A DNA stretch of 64,000 bases, taken from positions 310,001-374,000 of the forward strand of contig NZ_CBCRXM010000001.1 of the NCBI RefSeq assembly GCF_965137005.1. The letters are read 5' to 3'. The DNA comes from Sphingomonas_O antarctica. GTDB taxonomy: Bacteria; Pseudomonadota; Alphaproteobacteria; Sphingomonadales; Sphingomonadaceae. The notes beneath the pieces were generated by a model, which was not told the origin of the DNA, did not search any database, and saw only the letters and a program-made list of their open reading frames with translations. Below are positions 1 through 7,618 of the stretch, piece after piece (position 1 is the stretch's first letter; each line of letters starts with the position of its first letter). The position numbers and the translations under genes were made by a program.

Positions 1-198
1 ACCGCGCAAGTCGCCGACTGCATCTGGGACCATCTGCGGCCGCAAGGCGTGGCGGTGGTGATCGAAGCGAGCCATGCGTGCATGTCGGCGCGCGGGGTGC
101 GCACGCCCGGCGTGGCGATGACGACCAGCCGGATGATGGGGGTGTTCCGCGACGACGAACGGTCGCGGCGGGAAGTGTTGGCGTTGATGGGGTACTAA
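1..198 (+). CDS. folE: GTP cyclohydrolase I, C-terminal fragment
   Basis: This is the last 65 codons of a gene that begins outside the window; it ends in TAA at 196-198. The enzyme converts GTP to 7,8-dihydroneopterin triphosphate at the entry to folate synthesis. The segment carries the characteristic C-terminal block with a His-Ala-Cys-Met stretch followed by SARGV and a threonine-rich turn; in the family the Cys here is a zinc ligand. The reading ends in a typical ALMGY tail. Its stop codon overlaps the stop of the convergent hydroxylase gene. Identification is firm although most of the protein is missing. Confidence 0.9.
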   Translation, partial: TAQVADCIWDHLRPQGVAVVIEASHACMSARGVRTPGVAMTTSRMMGVFRDDERSRREVLALMGY

Positions 199-857
199 GG
201 CCCGTCCGACCACCGGCGCAGCAGGTTGGACAACACCGCCTGCAATCGCGTGTAATTCGCGAACTCCATTTTCAGGCCCTCGAGCGCCGCGACTTCGTGC
301 AGTTCGTACAGCATGTCGCGCTTGAGCGGGTCCGACACGAAGCTCTGGATAAAGGTGAGCGCGACGAGCCGCGCGCCGCGCGTGACCGGCTCCACTTCAT
401 GCAACGTCGTCGAGGGATAGACGATCGCGGTGCCGGCGGGCTCCTTGAAGGTCAGGGTGCCACTGCCCAAGGTCACGCGCAACGCGCCGCCGTCATAGCT
501 GTCGGGATCGCTGAGAAACACGGTGCACGACACATCGGCGCGGATCAGGCCGCGCGGCAGCTGCATCAGCGCGGTGTCCGCGTGCAGCCCGTAATTCATC
601 CCGACATCGTAACGGGAAAGCATCGCGGGCGCGATCGCCTTGGGATAGACGCTGTGGCGAAAATCATCGTTGGCGAGGATCGCTGCGCGGACGATTTCGG
701 CCGTGCGCGCCTGCGCCGGTCCGTCGTGCAGCTGAAGGTTGTTCTTGACCGTCGAATGCGGGTTGGTGATCCGCCCGTCGACGAACTGATGCGCCGCCGC
801 AATGGCCCGCAATTCGGCGATTTCGGGTTCGGCGAGCAACGGGATCAGGCGAAACAT
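195..857 (-). CDS. PKHD-type Fe(II)/2-oxoglutarate dioxygenase (PiuC/YbiX family)
   Basis: A 220-residue protein, the usual length for PiuC/YbiX hydroxylases of the 2-oxoglutarate- and Fe(II)-dependent superfamily. The iron-binding triad is visible: His92 and Asp94 in YGLHADTA and His153 in TTLHEVEPV, with Arg163 ten residues later as the likely 2-oxoglutarate anchor. Members often sit next to TonB receptors and relate to iron uptake, but no receptor lies here, so the substrate is unknown. It converges on folE with a 3-base stop overlap. It starts with ATG at 857. Family confidence is high, function low. Confidence 0.88.
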   Translation of the reverse strand: MFRLIPLLAEPEIAELRAIAAAHQFVDGRITNPHSTVKNNLQLHDGPAQARTAEIVRAAILANDDFRHSVYPKAIAPAMLSRYDVGMNYGLHADTALMQLPRGLIRADVSCTVFLSDPDSYDGGALRVTLGSGTLTFKEPAGTAIVYPSTTLHEVEPVTRGARLVALTFIQSFVSDPLKRDMLYELHEVAALEGLKMEFANYTRLQAVLSNLLRRWSDGP

Positions 858-900
858 CGTTTGCCGCCTATCGCCTCACCACGCCGGGGCCAAGAGGCCG

Positions 901-939
901 CTGCCATCCCCTCCCGCTGGAGCGAGAGGGGACAGGCAG
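901..939 (-). terminator. Hairpin downstream of rplI, likely terminator or processing site
   Basis: Four bases past the rplI stop there is an inverted repeat: TCCCCTCCCGCT at 907-918 faces AGCGAGAGGGGA at 921-932 with one mismatch, and CTGCC at 901-905 pairs with GGCAG at 935-939. No T-run follows on the minus strand, so it is not a textbook intrinsic terminator. The position at the end of the ribosomal-protein operon supports an end-of-transcript role. Confidence 0.5.
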
Positions 940-942
940 ATA

Positions 943-1545
943 TCAGGCTTCGCTCGCCTCGGCCGCGGGGGCAGCCGGTGCGTCGCTGGCGATTTCGCCC
1001 GGTTCGGCATTCGGGTTGTACGCCTCGGTAAAGCCGGCCTCGTCCTTTTCGAACATCTGGGCCATCACGTCGACGCCCTGCGATTGCAGGTCGGCTTCTT
1101 CGGGGCTGCGTGCCACGTTGACCTTGACGCTGATCGCGACTTCGGGGTGCAGCTGGACGCGCACGTCGTGCACGCCGATCGCCTTGATCGGATTGGGCAA
1201 CAGCACCTGGCTCTTGGTCACATGAGCGCCATCGGCTTCGAGTGCCTCGACGATGTCGCGCACCGCGACCGAGCCGTACAGCTGGCCGGTGCTCGACGCC
1301 TGACGGATCAGGGTCACCGACTTGCCGTCGATCGACTTGGACGCGGTTTCGGCGTCCTTTTTGCGATCTTCGTTGTCGGCGACGATCTTTGCCTTGTTCG
1401 CTTCGAACACTTTCAGGTTCGCGGCGTTGGAGCGGAGCGCCTTTTTGTTGGGCAACAGGAAATTGCGTGCGAAACCGGTCTTCACGGTGACGACGTCACC
1501 GATCTTGCCAAGCTTTTCGACGCGTTCGAGCAGGATCACTTCCAT
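943..1545 (-). CDS. rplI: 50S ribosomal protein L9
   Basis: The N-terminal block of L9, MEVILLERVEKLGKIGD, followed by VKTGFARNFLLPNKKA, is unmistakable. L9 binds 23S rRNA near the L1 stalk and helps keep the reading frame. At 200 residues it is about 50 longer than the E. coli protein; the extra length is a C-terminal tail rich in Ala, Glu and Pro from about residue 150, of a kind common in alphaproteobacterial L9. It is the last gene of rpsF-rpsR-rplI, 11 bases after rpsR. Confidence 0.98.
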   Translation of the reverse strand: MEVILLERVEKLGKIGDVVTVKTGFARNFLLPNKKALRSNAANLKVFEANKAKIVADNEDRKKDAETASKSIDGKSVTLIRQASSTGQLYGSVAVRDIVEALEADGAHVTKSQVLLPNPIKAIGVHDVRVQLHPEVAISVKVNVARSPEEADLQSQGVDVMAQMFEKDEAGFTEAYNPNAEPGEIASDAPAAPAAEASEA

Positions 1546-1556
1546 GTCTGTAATCC

Positions 1557-1781
1557 TTACTTAACGACGTAGGGGAGGAGGCCGAGGTGGCGCGCGCGCT
1601 TGATCGCGGTGGCGAGCTCACGCTGTTTCGGCGCGGAGACGGCGGTGATACGCGACGGGACGATCTTGCCGCGTTCGGAGACGAAGCCCTGAAGCAGGCG
1701 GACGTCCTTGTAATCGATCTTCGGCGCATCCTTGGCCCCGAACGGGCAGGATTTGCGGCGGCGGAAAAAGGCGCGGGCCAT
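1557..1781 (-). CDS. rpsR: 30S ribosomal protein S18
   Basis: A 74-residue basic protein beginning MARAFFRRRKSCPF with the S18 core KIDYKDVRLLQGFVSERGKIVPSRIT and a basic RARHLGLLPY end. S18 joins the small-subunit platform as a heterodimer with S6, whose gene lies immediately upstream (14 bases). Length is normal for the family. Confidence 0.98.
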   Translation of the reverse strand: MARAFFRRRKSCPFGAKDAPKIDYKDVRLLQGFVSERGKIVPSRITAVSAPKQRELATAIKRARHLGLLPYVVK

Positions 1782-1795
1782 GTCTGTCTAACTCC

Positions 1796-2197
1796 TCAAG
1801 CCGCCATCGGCGTGAAATCGTCGCGGTCGCGACGGGGACGCTCACCGCGCTCGGCGCGTTCGCGCTCGCGGCTTTCGTTACGGCGCATCATCGCCGACGG
1901 ACCGGCTTCGTGGCCGTCGACCTTGATGGTCATGTAACGAATGACGTCTTCGTTGATCTGGGTCTGGCGCTCCAGCTCGGCGACGACGGCGCCGGGCGCG
2001 TCGAATTCGAGCATGACGTAATGCGCCTTGCGGTTCTTGGCGATGCGGTAAGCGAGGCTGCGCAGGCCCCAGGTCTCGGTCTTGACGATCTTGCCGCCGC
2101 CGGTTTCGACAATTTGTGTGGCCGTCGCTGCCAGCGCGTCGACCTGGGCCTGAGCCAGATCCTGACGCGCGAGAAACACGTGCTCGTATAGAGCCAT
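1796..2197 (-). CDS. rpsF: 30S ribosomal protein S6
   Basis: A 133-residue S6. The start at 2197 (MALYEHVFLARQDLAQ) is chosen because it begins the conserved first strand and is preceded by an AGGAAGGA ribosome-binding site; the frame stays open upstream to 2434 but without S6-like sequence. The conserved core ETWGLRSLAYRIAKNRKAHY is present, and the C-terminus is a charged Arg/Glu-rich tail ending in DDFTPMAA. First gene of the rpsF-rpsR-rplI operon. A leader structure lies 45-94 bases upstream. Confidence 0.97.
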   Translation of the reverse strand: MALYEHVFLARQDLAQAQVDALAATATQIVETGGGKIVKTETWGLRSLAYRIAKNRKAHYVMLEFDAPGAVVAELERQTQINEDVIRYMTIKVDGHEAGPSAMMRRNESRERERAERGERPRRDRDDFTPMAA

Positions 2198-2242
2198 CTC
2201 GCTGTCCTTCCTGCCGATCGCTGACGCCGCACCATGCGGAAA

Positions 2243-2290
2243 CGCCCCTCCGGCCTTCTTCAAGGTTGCGGCCCGTAGCGGGGAGGGGCG
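2243..2290 (-). promoter_or_regulatory. Leader hairpin upstream of rpsF, candidate S6:S18 autoregulatory element
   Basis: In the untranslated leader of rpsF a perfect 9-base stem joins CGCCCCTCC (2243-2251 on the plus strand) to GGAGGGGCG (2282-2290). Inside it a second hairpin, CCTT(cttc)AAGG at 2254-2265, is flanked by GGCC/GGCC-like bases. Several bacteria carry S6:S18-binding leaders that repress rpsF translation. Placement and nested structure fit such a leader, but assignment to a known family is inference. Confidence 0.5.
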
Positions 2291-2391
2291 CGAAACGCAA
2301 GCGCGGCGCGAATTCACTTTCCTACACACGGCACGCCGATGCATGCTCGCATCAAGACGATTCGCTCCATCGACGGAACGCCGGTCTTCCG

Positions 2392-2440
2392 GATTCATGA
2401 TCGAAAGGAGACATGAATCGGCATGAATCGCCATGAATCA
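2392..2440. repeat. Repeated octamer CATGAATC in a divergent promoter region
   Basis: The octamer CATGAATC occurs at 2412-2419 and again 10 bases later at 2422-2429, with a third near-copy (CATGAATCA) at 2432-2440. Its inverse, GATTCATG, lies at 2392-2399. Three direct copies at a 10-base period plus one inverted copy, between the divergent rpsF leader and the methyltransferase gene, look like an operator cluster. No regulator can be named. Confidence 0.5.
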
Positions 2441-2468
2441 ATGGCGGTGTGGGGATGGGAGATTGGCC

Positions 2469-3218
2469 ATGAGACGGATTATTTTGACGGCTGGCATGCT
2501 CGCTGTGGCGGTCCCGCTGACGGCGAAGACAATGTATATGTCACCCTATGCCGAAGTGCTGGCCAACCCGGCGCGTCCGGCGGACGATCGCGCCAAGGAT
2601 GCCGCGCGCAAGCCCGAAGTGGTGCTGCAGTTCATGGGCGTAAAGCCCGGCCAGCATATCGGCGATTTCGTCACCGGCGGCGGCTATTTCAGCCGCATCC
2701 TCGCCAGCGCAGTCGGGCCGAAGGGCAAGGTCTATGCGTTTCAACCCGCCGAGTTCATCAAGTTCAAGCCGAGCTATGCGGATGCCCCCAACGGCATCCA
2801 TGCGGCGTTCCCGAATGCCGACCCGGTCATCAGCCCGTTCGATGCACCGGCCTTTCCCGAAAAGCTGGATGCCATCGTCACGATCCAGAATTTTCACGAT
2901 CTGTACCTGAAGCCGTGGCCCGCGGGCGAAGGCGACCGCGCGGCGGCGGCGTTGTTCGCGGCGCTGAAACCCGGCGGCGTGCTGGTCGTCGTCGACCATG
3001 CGGCGGTCGCGGGCAGCGGCACGACCGCTTCGGACAGCCTCCACCGCATCGATCCGGCGGCAGTCATCGCGGCACTGACCAAGGCAGGTTTCAAGCTGGA
3101 GGCCAAGGACATGACGACCTTCGCTAACGTCGCCGACCCGCACACCGCCAGCGTGTTCGCGCCCGAAATTCGCGGGAAGACCGATCAGTTCATGTTGCGG
3201 TTTCGGAAGGGGAAATGA
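2469..3218 (+). CDS. Exported class I SAM-dependent methyltransferase-like protein
   Basis: A 249-residue protein. I start it at ATG 2469 because this gives a short signal peptide, MRRIILTAGMLAVAVPLTAKT; upstream in-frame ATGs would bury it. The S-adenosylmethionine-binding motif I is seen as HIGDFVTGGGYFSRIL at about residues 65-80, and a later strand, GGVLVVVDHAA, fits the Rossmann-like methyltransferase fold. Such predicted-secreted methyltransferases recur in proteobacteria, but their substrate is unknown and the periplasm lacks an obvious SAM supply. It overlaps the next gene by 4 bases (ATGA), so the two are probably co-expressed. Confidence 0.82.
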   Translation: MRRIILTAGMLAVAVPLTAKTMYMSPYAEVLANPARPADDRAKDAARKPEVVLQFMGVKPGQHIGDFVTGGGYFSRILASAVGPKGKVYAFQPAEFIKFKPSYADAPNGIHAAFPNADPVISPFDAPAFPEKLDAIVTIQNFHDLYLKPWPAGEGDRAAAALFAALKPGGVLVVVDHAAVAGSGTTASDSLHRIDPAAVIAALTKAGFKLEAKDMTTFANVADPHTASVFAPEIRGKTDQFMLRFRKGK

Positions 3219-3766
3219 AGCTTCTCGCCCTGCTCGTCGCGTTGCTTTGGCTAGCGGCGTGCAGCGAGCAAACTTTCATCGATAAGCTGGCCACAAGTCA
3301 GGAACAGCAGACCGTCAAGCAACTGGTCCAAGCGGCGCGCGCCGGGGATGTTCCGGCAGTCGACCGGTATTCGCAGCCAGCTTTGTCACCACAGGTGCCC
3401 AAGCTGGTGGCGGCGGTGCGGCCTGTGCTCCGGCTAGTTCCCGGCGACTTCAAGATCGTCGGCCTGAACGTCTTTAAGATGAGCGGCGAGCTCACGCGCA
3501 AGAACTACACGCTGATCGGCGGCGCGGGCGACAAATGGGCGAGCGTCACCGTGGTGATGCTCGGCACCGATGCCGAGATGGATATGGCCGGTTTTTGGGT
3601 CCAAGCGTGGAACAGCGATCCGCTGGCGGCCAATGATTTTTCGAACGGGCAGGCGGGCGGATTTGGCTATTTCGTTCTGGCAATAGCGGTTATTAGTTTT
3701 GTGACGTGCGTTACCGCCGTGACACTGATCTGGCGACGCAAATGGTTGAAAAAGCGCTGGCTGTAG
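3215..3766 (+). CDS. Lipoprotein with C-terminal membrane segment, unknown function (possibly truncated)
   Basis: A 183-residue product with a lipoprotein signal, MKLLALLVALLWLAAC, the lipobox LAAC placing the lipidated Cys at 16. The middle (residues 30-140) is a soluble domain with alternating hydrophobic strands and no motif I recognise. The C-terminus has one hydrophobic helix (YFVLAIAVISFVTCVTAVTL) and a strongly basic WRRKWLKKRWL end. The stop is TAG at 3764-3766; the same frame continues open to 4009 with further membrane sequence, so this may be the first part of a longer gene broken by a nonsense change (see the next entry). It overlaps the methyltransferase gene by 4 bases. Confidence 0.75.
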   Translation: MKLLALLVALLWLAACSEQTFIDKLATSQEQQTVKQLVQAARAGDVPAVDRYSQPALSPQVPKLVAAVRPVLRLVPGDFKIVGLNVFKMSGELTRKNYTLIGGAGDKWASVTVVMLGTDAEMDMAGFWVQAWNSDPLAANDFSNGQAGGFGYFVLAIAVISFVTCVTAVTLIWRRKWLKKRWL

Positions 3767-3769
3767 ACC

Positions 3770-4009
3770 TTGGGCAGCTTGATCGGCGTAACCAGCTTCT
3801 CTCTAAACTGGACAACTGGGATCTGGTTCTTTCAGCCGATTTTCGCCTTGTTGTTCGCCGCTGGCGCTCTTCGTCCCAACTATGGTCCGTGGAATATCAG
3901 CTTTGGCGTTCCGGTTGTCGCCATCATTGTCATAATCAAGTGGATCAGAACCGGGCGGCATGCGCTTGCGGCAGACCGCACCGATGAGGGCATCGAAGCG
4001 ATCGCCTGA
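3770..4009 (+). pseudogene. In-frame continuation of the preceding membrane protein after a TAG codon, or a small TTG-start membrane protein
   Basis: This frame is in register with the lipoprotein gene and follows its TAG by one codon. It encodes 79 residues with two hydrophobic stretches: FSLNWTTGIWFFQPIFALLF and, after PNYGPWNISFG, VPVVAIIVIIKWI. Read through the TAG, the join (KKRWL-stop-TLGSLIG) gives a natural helix-loop-helix membrane domain; a Trp codon TGG mutated to TAG would explain it by one G-to-A change. Alternatively it starts at TTG 3770 without a clear ribosome-binding site. I favour a broken single gene. It ends abutting the convergent D-aminoacylase stop. Confidence 0.55.
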
Positions 4010-5749
4010 TCACTCCGCCGCTAGCGCCATTGGCTCTCGTTGTGGTCCACGGATCAGGCGGCCGGGGTGGGTGCCGAGGTACTTGCCATTCCGAAACGTT
4101 ACCTCGCCGGATTTGATCGTCGCGACATAGCCTTCGGCTTTTTGGAGCAGGCGCTTGCCGCCAGCGGGGAGGTCGAAGGCGAGCCAGGGCTTGCCGAGCT
4201 TGATCGCGGCCATGTCGATGACGTTAATGTCGGCGAGGTAGCCGGGCGCGAGGAGGCCGCGGTCGTCCATGCCGTAAAGCACGGCGGTGTCGCGGCACTG
4301 GCGTTTGATCGCGTGTTCGATCGGCACGCGGCCGCGCGCGCGGTCGCGCACCCAATGCTGGAGCATGAAGGTCGGCGAGGCTCCATCGCAAATCGTGCCG
4401 CAATGCGCGCCGCCGTCGCTGAGCGAATTGACGGTATCGTCCGCGCGCTGCAGCGTTTCGAGGAAGTCGAGATTGCCGTCGGCGTAATTGAGGATCGGGA
4501 AGTAGATGAAGCCCTTTCCCTCGTCCTTCATCAGCAAGTCGTAGGCATATTCGTCGCCCGCCACGCCGGCGGCGGCGGCGCGTGCCATGATGCTGGCGCC
4601 GGCGGGCGGCTCATAATCGAAATCGGGATCCATCTCGAACTGGATGAACCAGCCGCCGGCGACGATCTTCAGCAGGTCGAGCACGTCGCTTTCGGGCCAG
4701 ACATTGTCTTCGGACAGCATTCGCGCCTTGAACGAGGGGTCCTGCAAATGCGAGAGCTGCTCGGCCCAGGGCAGTGCTTCGATGCTGGTCCAGGCCGGTT
4801 TGAAGCGGAACGGGTGCACCGTGCCCTGCCACGCCATGATAATGCCGGTGCCGCGCAACGCGATCTGCGCGACGATGTTCGCGCCCTTCGCATTTTCGGC
4901 GCGCATCGTCGCGATCTGTTCGTCGAGCGGCAATTCCTTGGCGATCGATTGCAGCGCGGCAAAGGTCACGGGCAGGCCGGTTTCGCGGCTGAGCTCGCCC
5001 ATCCACTCGAACTCGTTCCATTCGCGCTTCAGGTCGGATGCCATTTCGAACACGCCTTGCCCGGCGCGGCCCATAGCGCGGCCGATGCCGATCAGTTCTT
5101 CCTTGGTCGCGGTCGTGCCGGGGACCAGTTCGCCGTCGATCGATTTGTGCAGGATAGTGCGCGACGTCGAGAAGCCGAGAGCTCCGGCGCGAAGGCCTTC
5201 TTCGACGATTGCCGACATGCGCGCGATGTCGGTTTCGGTCGGCGCCTCGTTCCTCGCGCCGCGATCACCCATGACATAGGCGCGCACCGCGCCGTGCGGC
5301 ACATGCGTCGCGACATCGATGGTCCGCGGCAGTTCGTCGAGCGCATCGAGATATTGCGGAAAGGTCTCCCAATTCCACTTCATCCCCTCCGCCAGCGCGG
5401 TGCCGGGAATGTCCTCGACGCCCTCCATCAATTCGATCAGCCATTGATGGCGGTCGGGCGCGGCGGGCGCGAAGCCGACGCCGCAATTGCCCATGACGAC
5501 GGTGGTGACGCCGTGCCATGACGATGGGGCCATTTCCTGGTCCCAGGTCGCCTGGCCATCGTAATGCGTGTGGATATCGACAAAGCCGGGGGCGACGATC
5601 TTGCCGTTCGCGTCGATCTCCTCGCGGCCATTGGCGGTGACGTTGCCGATCCGGGTGATCGTGCTTCCATCGATGGCAATGTCGCCAGTGAACGGCGCGC
5701 CGCCCGAGCCATCGACGATGGTGCCGCCGCGAATGACGAGGTCGTGCAT
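4010..5749 (-). CDS. N-acyl-D-amino-acid deacylase (D-aminoacylase family amidohydrolase)
   Basis: A 579-residue member of the metal-dependent amidohydrolase superfamily, closest in layout to N-acyl-D-Asp/D-Glu deacylases. Metal ligands appear in VDIHTHYDGQATWD near residue 60, followed by the typical GNCGVGFAP, and the late catalytic Asp motif SLSDGGAHCG. The N-terminal beta segment (VIRGGTIVDGSG) and C-terminal GYLADINVID complete the small beta domain. The start at 5749 has an AGAGAGGA site just upstream; in-frame codons above it lack conserved sequence. It is divergent from fabD across 80 bases. The exact acyl-amino-acid substrate cannot be read from sequence. Confidence 0.87.
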   Translation of the reverse strand: MHDLVIRGGTIVDGSGGAPFTGDIAIDGSTITRIGNVTANGREEIDANGKIVAPGFVDIHTHYDGQATWDQEMAPSSWHGVTTVVMGNCGVGFAPAAPDRHQWLIELMEGVEDIPGTALAEGMKWNWETFPQYLDALDELPRTIDVATHVPHGAVRAYVMGDRGARNEAPTETDIARMSAIVEEGLRAGALGFSTSRTILHKSIDGELVPGTTATKEELIGIGRAMGRAGQGVFEMASDLKREWNEFEWMGELSRETGLPVTFAALQSIAKELPLDEQIATMRAENAKGANIVAQIALRGTGIIMAWQGTVHPFRFKPAWTSIEALPWAEQLSHLQDPSFKARMLSEDNVWPESDVLDLLKIVAGGWFIQFEMDPDFDYEPPAGASIMARAAAAGVAGDEYAYDLLMKDEGKGFIYFPILNYADGNLDFLETLQRADDTVNSLSDGGAHCGTICDGASPTFMLQHWVRDRARGRVPIEHAIKRQCRDTAVLYGMDDRGLLAPGYLADINVIDMAAIKLGKPWLAFDLPAGGKRLLQKAEGYVATIKSGEVTFRNGKYLGTHPGRLIRGPQREPMALAAE

Positions 5750-5829
5750 CGGATATCCTCTCTCGTTTTGACGGCAGCTTGCACCGGTTTGCGCGTTCCG
5801 CCTAGTGCCCGCGACAAAGGAGAGTTTCG

Positions 5830-6762
5830 ATGCGTGCATTCATCTTCCCGGGGCAGGGGAGCCAGGCGGTGGGCATGGGATCGGCGCTGGCCGATGCCAG
5901 TGCGGCGGCGCGGGCGGTGTTTCAGGAAGTCGACGATGCGCTGGGGCAGAATTTGTCGAGGCTGATGCGCGAGGGGCCGGACGACCAATTGATGCTCACC
6001 GAAAATGCCCAGCCGGCGATCATGGCCAATGCGATCGCGGTGTTGCGCGTGCTTGAAGCGGGGGGCGTGCGGTTGGCGGACAAGTCCGATTTCGTGGCCG
6101 GGCATTCGCTGGGCGAATATACCGCCTTGTGTGCGGCGGAGGCGTTCGACCTGGCGACGACTGCGCGGCTGTTGAAGGTCCGTGGTGAAGCGATGCAGGC
6201 GGCGGTGCCGGTCGGTGAGGGCGCCATGGCAGTGCTGCTGGGTCTCGATTTCGACGCGGCGGCAGCAGTGGCTGCGGAGGCCGCCGATGGCGAAGTCTGT
6301 CAGGCGGCGAACGACAATGGCGGCGGGCAGGTGGTCATTTCAGGCCATGCCGGGGCCGTCGCGCGGGCGATGGAACTGGCCAAGGAACGTGGGGCCAAGC
6401 GCGCGCTGCCGCTGGCGGTGAGCGCGCCGTTCCATTGTTCGCTAATGGCGCCGGCGGCGGACGTGATGGATGCGGCGCTGGCGGCGGTGGCGATGCAGGG
6501 GCCGCTGGTGCCGGTCTACGCCAACGTCACCGCCGCGCCGGTGACCGATCCGGACGACATCAGGCGGCTGTTGGTGCAGCAAGTCACGGGCACGGTCCGC
6601 TGGCGCGAAAGCGTCGAGGCAATGTGGACGGCGGGCGTGACCGAGGTCGTCGAATTCGGCGGCAAGGTTTTAAGCCCGATGGTCAAGCGCATCGCCCCCG
6701 ACATGGTGACGCGCAGCGTGGTCTCGATGGACGATGTCGAAGCGCTGGCGAAGGAGATTTGA
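5830..6762 (+). CDS. fabD: Malonyl-CoA:ACP transacylase
   Basis: A 310-residue FabD, which loads malonyl groups onto acyl carrier protein for fatty-acid synthesis. The opening FIFPGQGSQAVGMG, the nucleophile motif GHSLGEY with Ser93, and the catalytic His in SAPFHCSLM near residue 202 are all present. ATG 5830 is preceded by AAAGGAGAG. fabG follows after two bases, so the two form an operon; no acpP or fabF follows in this window, unlike the common fabDG-acpP-fabF order. Confidence 0.97.
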   Translation: MRAFIFPGQGSQAVGMGSALADASAAARAVFQEVDDALGQNLSRLMREGPDDQLMLTENAQPAIMANAIAVLRVLEAGGVRLADKSDFVAGHSLGEYTALCAAEAFDLATTARLLKVRGEAMQAAVPVGEGAMAVLLGLDFDAAAAVAAEAADGEVCQAANDNGGGQVVISGHAGAVARAMELAKERGAKRALPLAVSAPFHCSLMAPAADVMDAALAAVAMQGPLVPVYANVTAAPVTDPDDIRRLLVQQVTGTVRWRESVEAMWTAGVTEVVEFGGKVLSPMVKRIAPDMVTRSVVSMDDVEALAKEI

Positions 6763-6764
6763 GC

Positions 6765-7502
6765 ATGTTCGATCTGACCGGGATGACTGCGTTGGTAACT
6801 GGTGCGAGCGGCGGGATCGGATCGTCGGTGGCGCGGGCTCTGGCGGCGCAGGGCGCGCGAGTGGCGCTTTCGGGGACGCGGGCTGATAAATTGGCCGAGG
6901 CGGCGCAGGGGATGGAGGGCGCGGTGACTTTGCCGTGCGATTTGTCAGACCCGGCAGCGGTCGATGCACTGGTGCCGCAGGCGGTCGAGGCGTTGGGCGG
7001 CAAGCTCGATATCCTCGTCAACAATGCCGGGGTGACGCGCGACAATCTGTTGATGCGGATGAAGGACGAGGAGTGGGCGGCGGTGATCGGCGTCAACTTG
7101 GAGGCCGCGTTCCGTCTGATGCGCGCCGCCGCCAAGCCGATGATGAAGGCGCGGTTCGGGAGGATCATCTCGGTGACCAGCGTGGTCGGCACCACCGGCA
7201 ATCCGGGGCAGGCCAATTACGCCGCGTCGAAGGGCGGCCTGGTCGCGATGACCAAATCTGTGGCGCAGGAACTGGCGAGCCGCGGCGTGACCGCCAATTG
7301 CGTCGCACCCGGGTTCATCGCCACCGCGATGACCGAAGGGCTGCCCGACGCGCAGAAGGACGCGCTCAACGCGCGCATTCCGGCGGGCGCGATGGGCACC
7401 GGCGACGATATCGCCGCCGCCGTCGTCTATCTCGCGAGCCGCGAGGCGGGGTACGTCACGGGGCAAACGCTGCACGTGAATGGTGGCATGGCGATGCTGT
7501 GA
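6765..7502 (+). CDS. fabG: 3-oxoacyl-ACP reductase
   Basis: A 245-residue short-chain dehydrogenase that reduces 3-oxoacyl-ACP with NADPH. Seen in order: the cofactor loop TGASGGIGSSVA at 12-23, NNAGVTRDNLL at 86-96, and the catalytic Ser139, Tyr152 and Lys156 in SVTSVVG and NYAASKGG. The C-terminal GYVTGQTLHVNGGMAML is typical of FabG. I begin at ATG 6765, which directly follows the fabD stop; the frame is open further upstream only as an overlap with fabD. Context beside fabD separates it from other SDR reductases. Confidence 0.96.
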   Translation: MFDLTGMTALVTGASGGIGSSVARALAAQGARVALSGTRADKLAEAAQGMEGAVTLPCDLSDPAAVDALVPQAVEALGGKLDILVNNAGVTRDNLLMRMKDEEWAAVIGVNLEAAFRLMRAAAKPMMKARFGRIISVTSVVGTTGNPGQANYAASKGGLVAMTKSVAQELASRGVTANCVAPGFIATAMTEGLPDAQKDALNARIPAGAMGTGDDIAAAVVYLASREAGYVTGQTLHVNGGMAML

Positions 7503-7528
7503 ACCGTGCTTATGCCTAAGTCTTGAAA

Positions 7529-7582
7529 CTGTAACGGGCGCGCAACTCGCCTGTCATCTGCGATGGTTAACGGCGCGATAAT
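7529..7582 (+). promoter_or_regulatory. PHO-box-like promoter of the phytase-like gene
   Basis: Heptamers begin exactly every 11 bases: CTGTAAC at 7529, GCGCAAC at 7540 and CTGTCAT at 7551, with a weaker GATGGTT at 7562. The PhoB consensus is CTGTCAT/CTGTCAC repeated at 11 bases. A -10-like GATAAT lies at 7577-7582, the spacing expected when PhoB replaces a -35 element. The gene begins 37 bases further on. Inference from pattern only. Confidence 0.5.
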
Positions 7583-7618
7583 CCGCGCGACCCCCCGCGC
7601 GGTTGCAAAGGGGAAATC

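Noticed and set aside
4040..5521. Long open frame (493 codons) on the plus strand opposite the D-aminoacylase gene
   Set aside because: It mirrors the coding strand of a well-supported gene in high-GC DNA, has no ribosome-binding site or recognisable domain, and its translation is Arg/His/Asp-rich as expected from a shadow frame.
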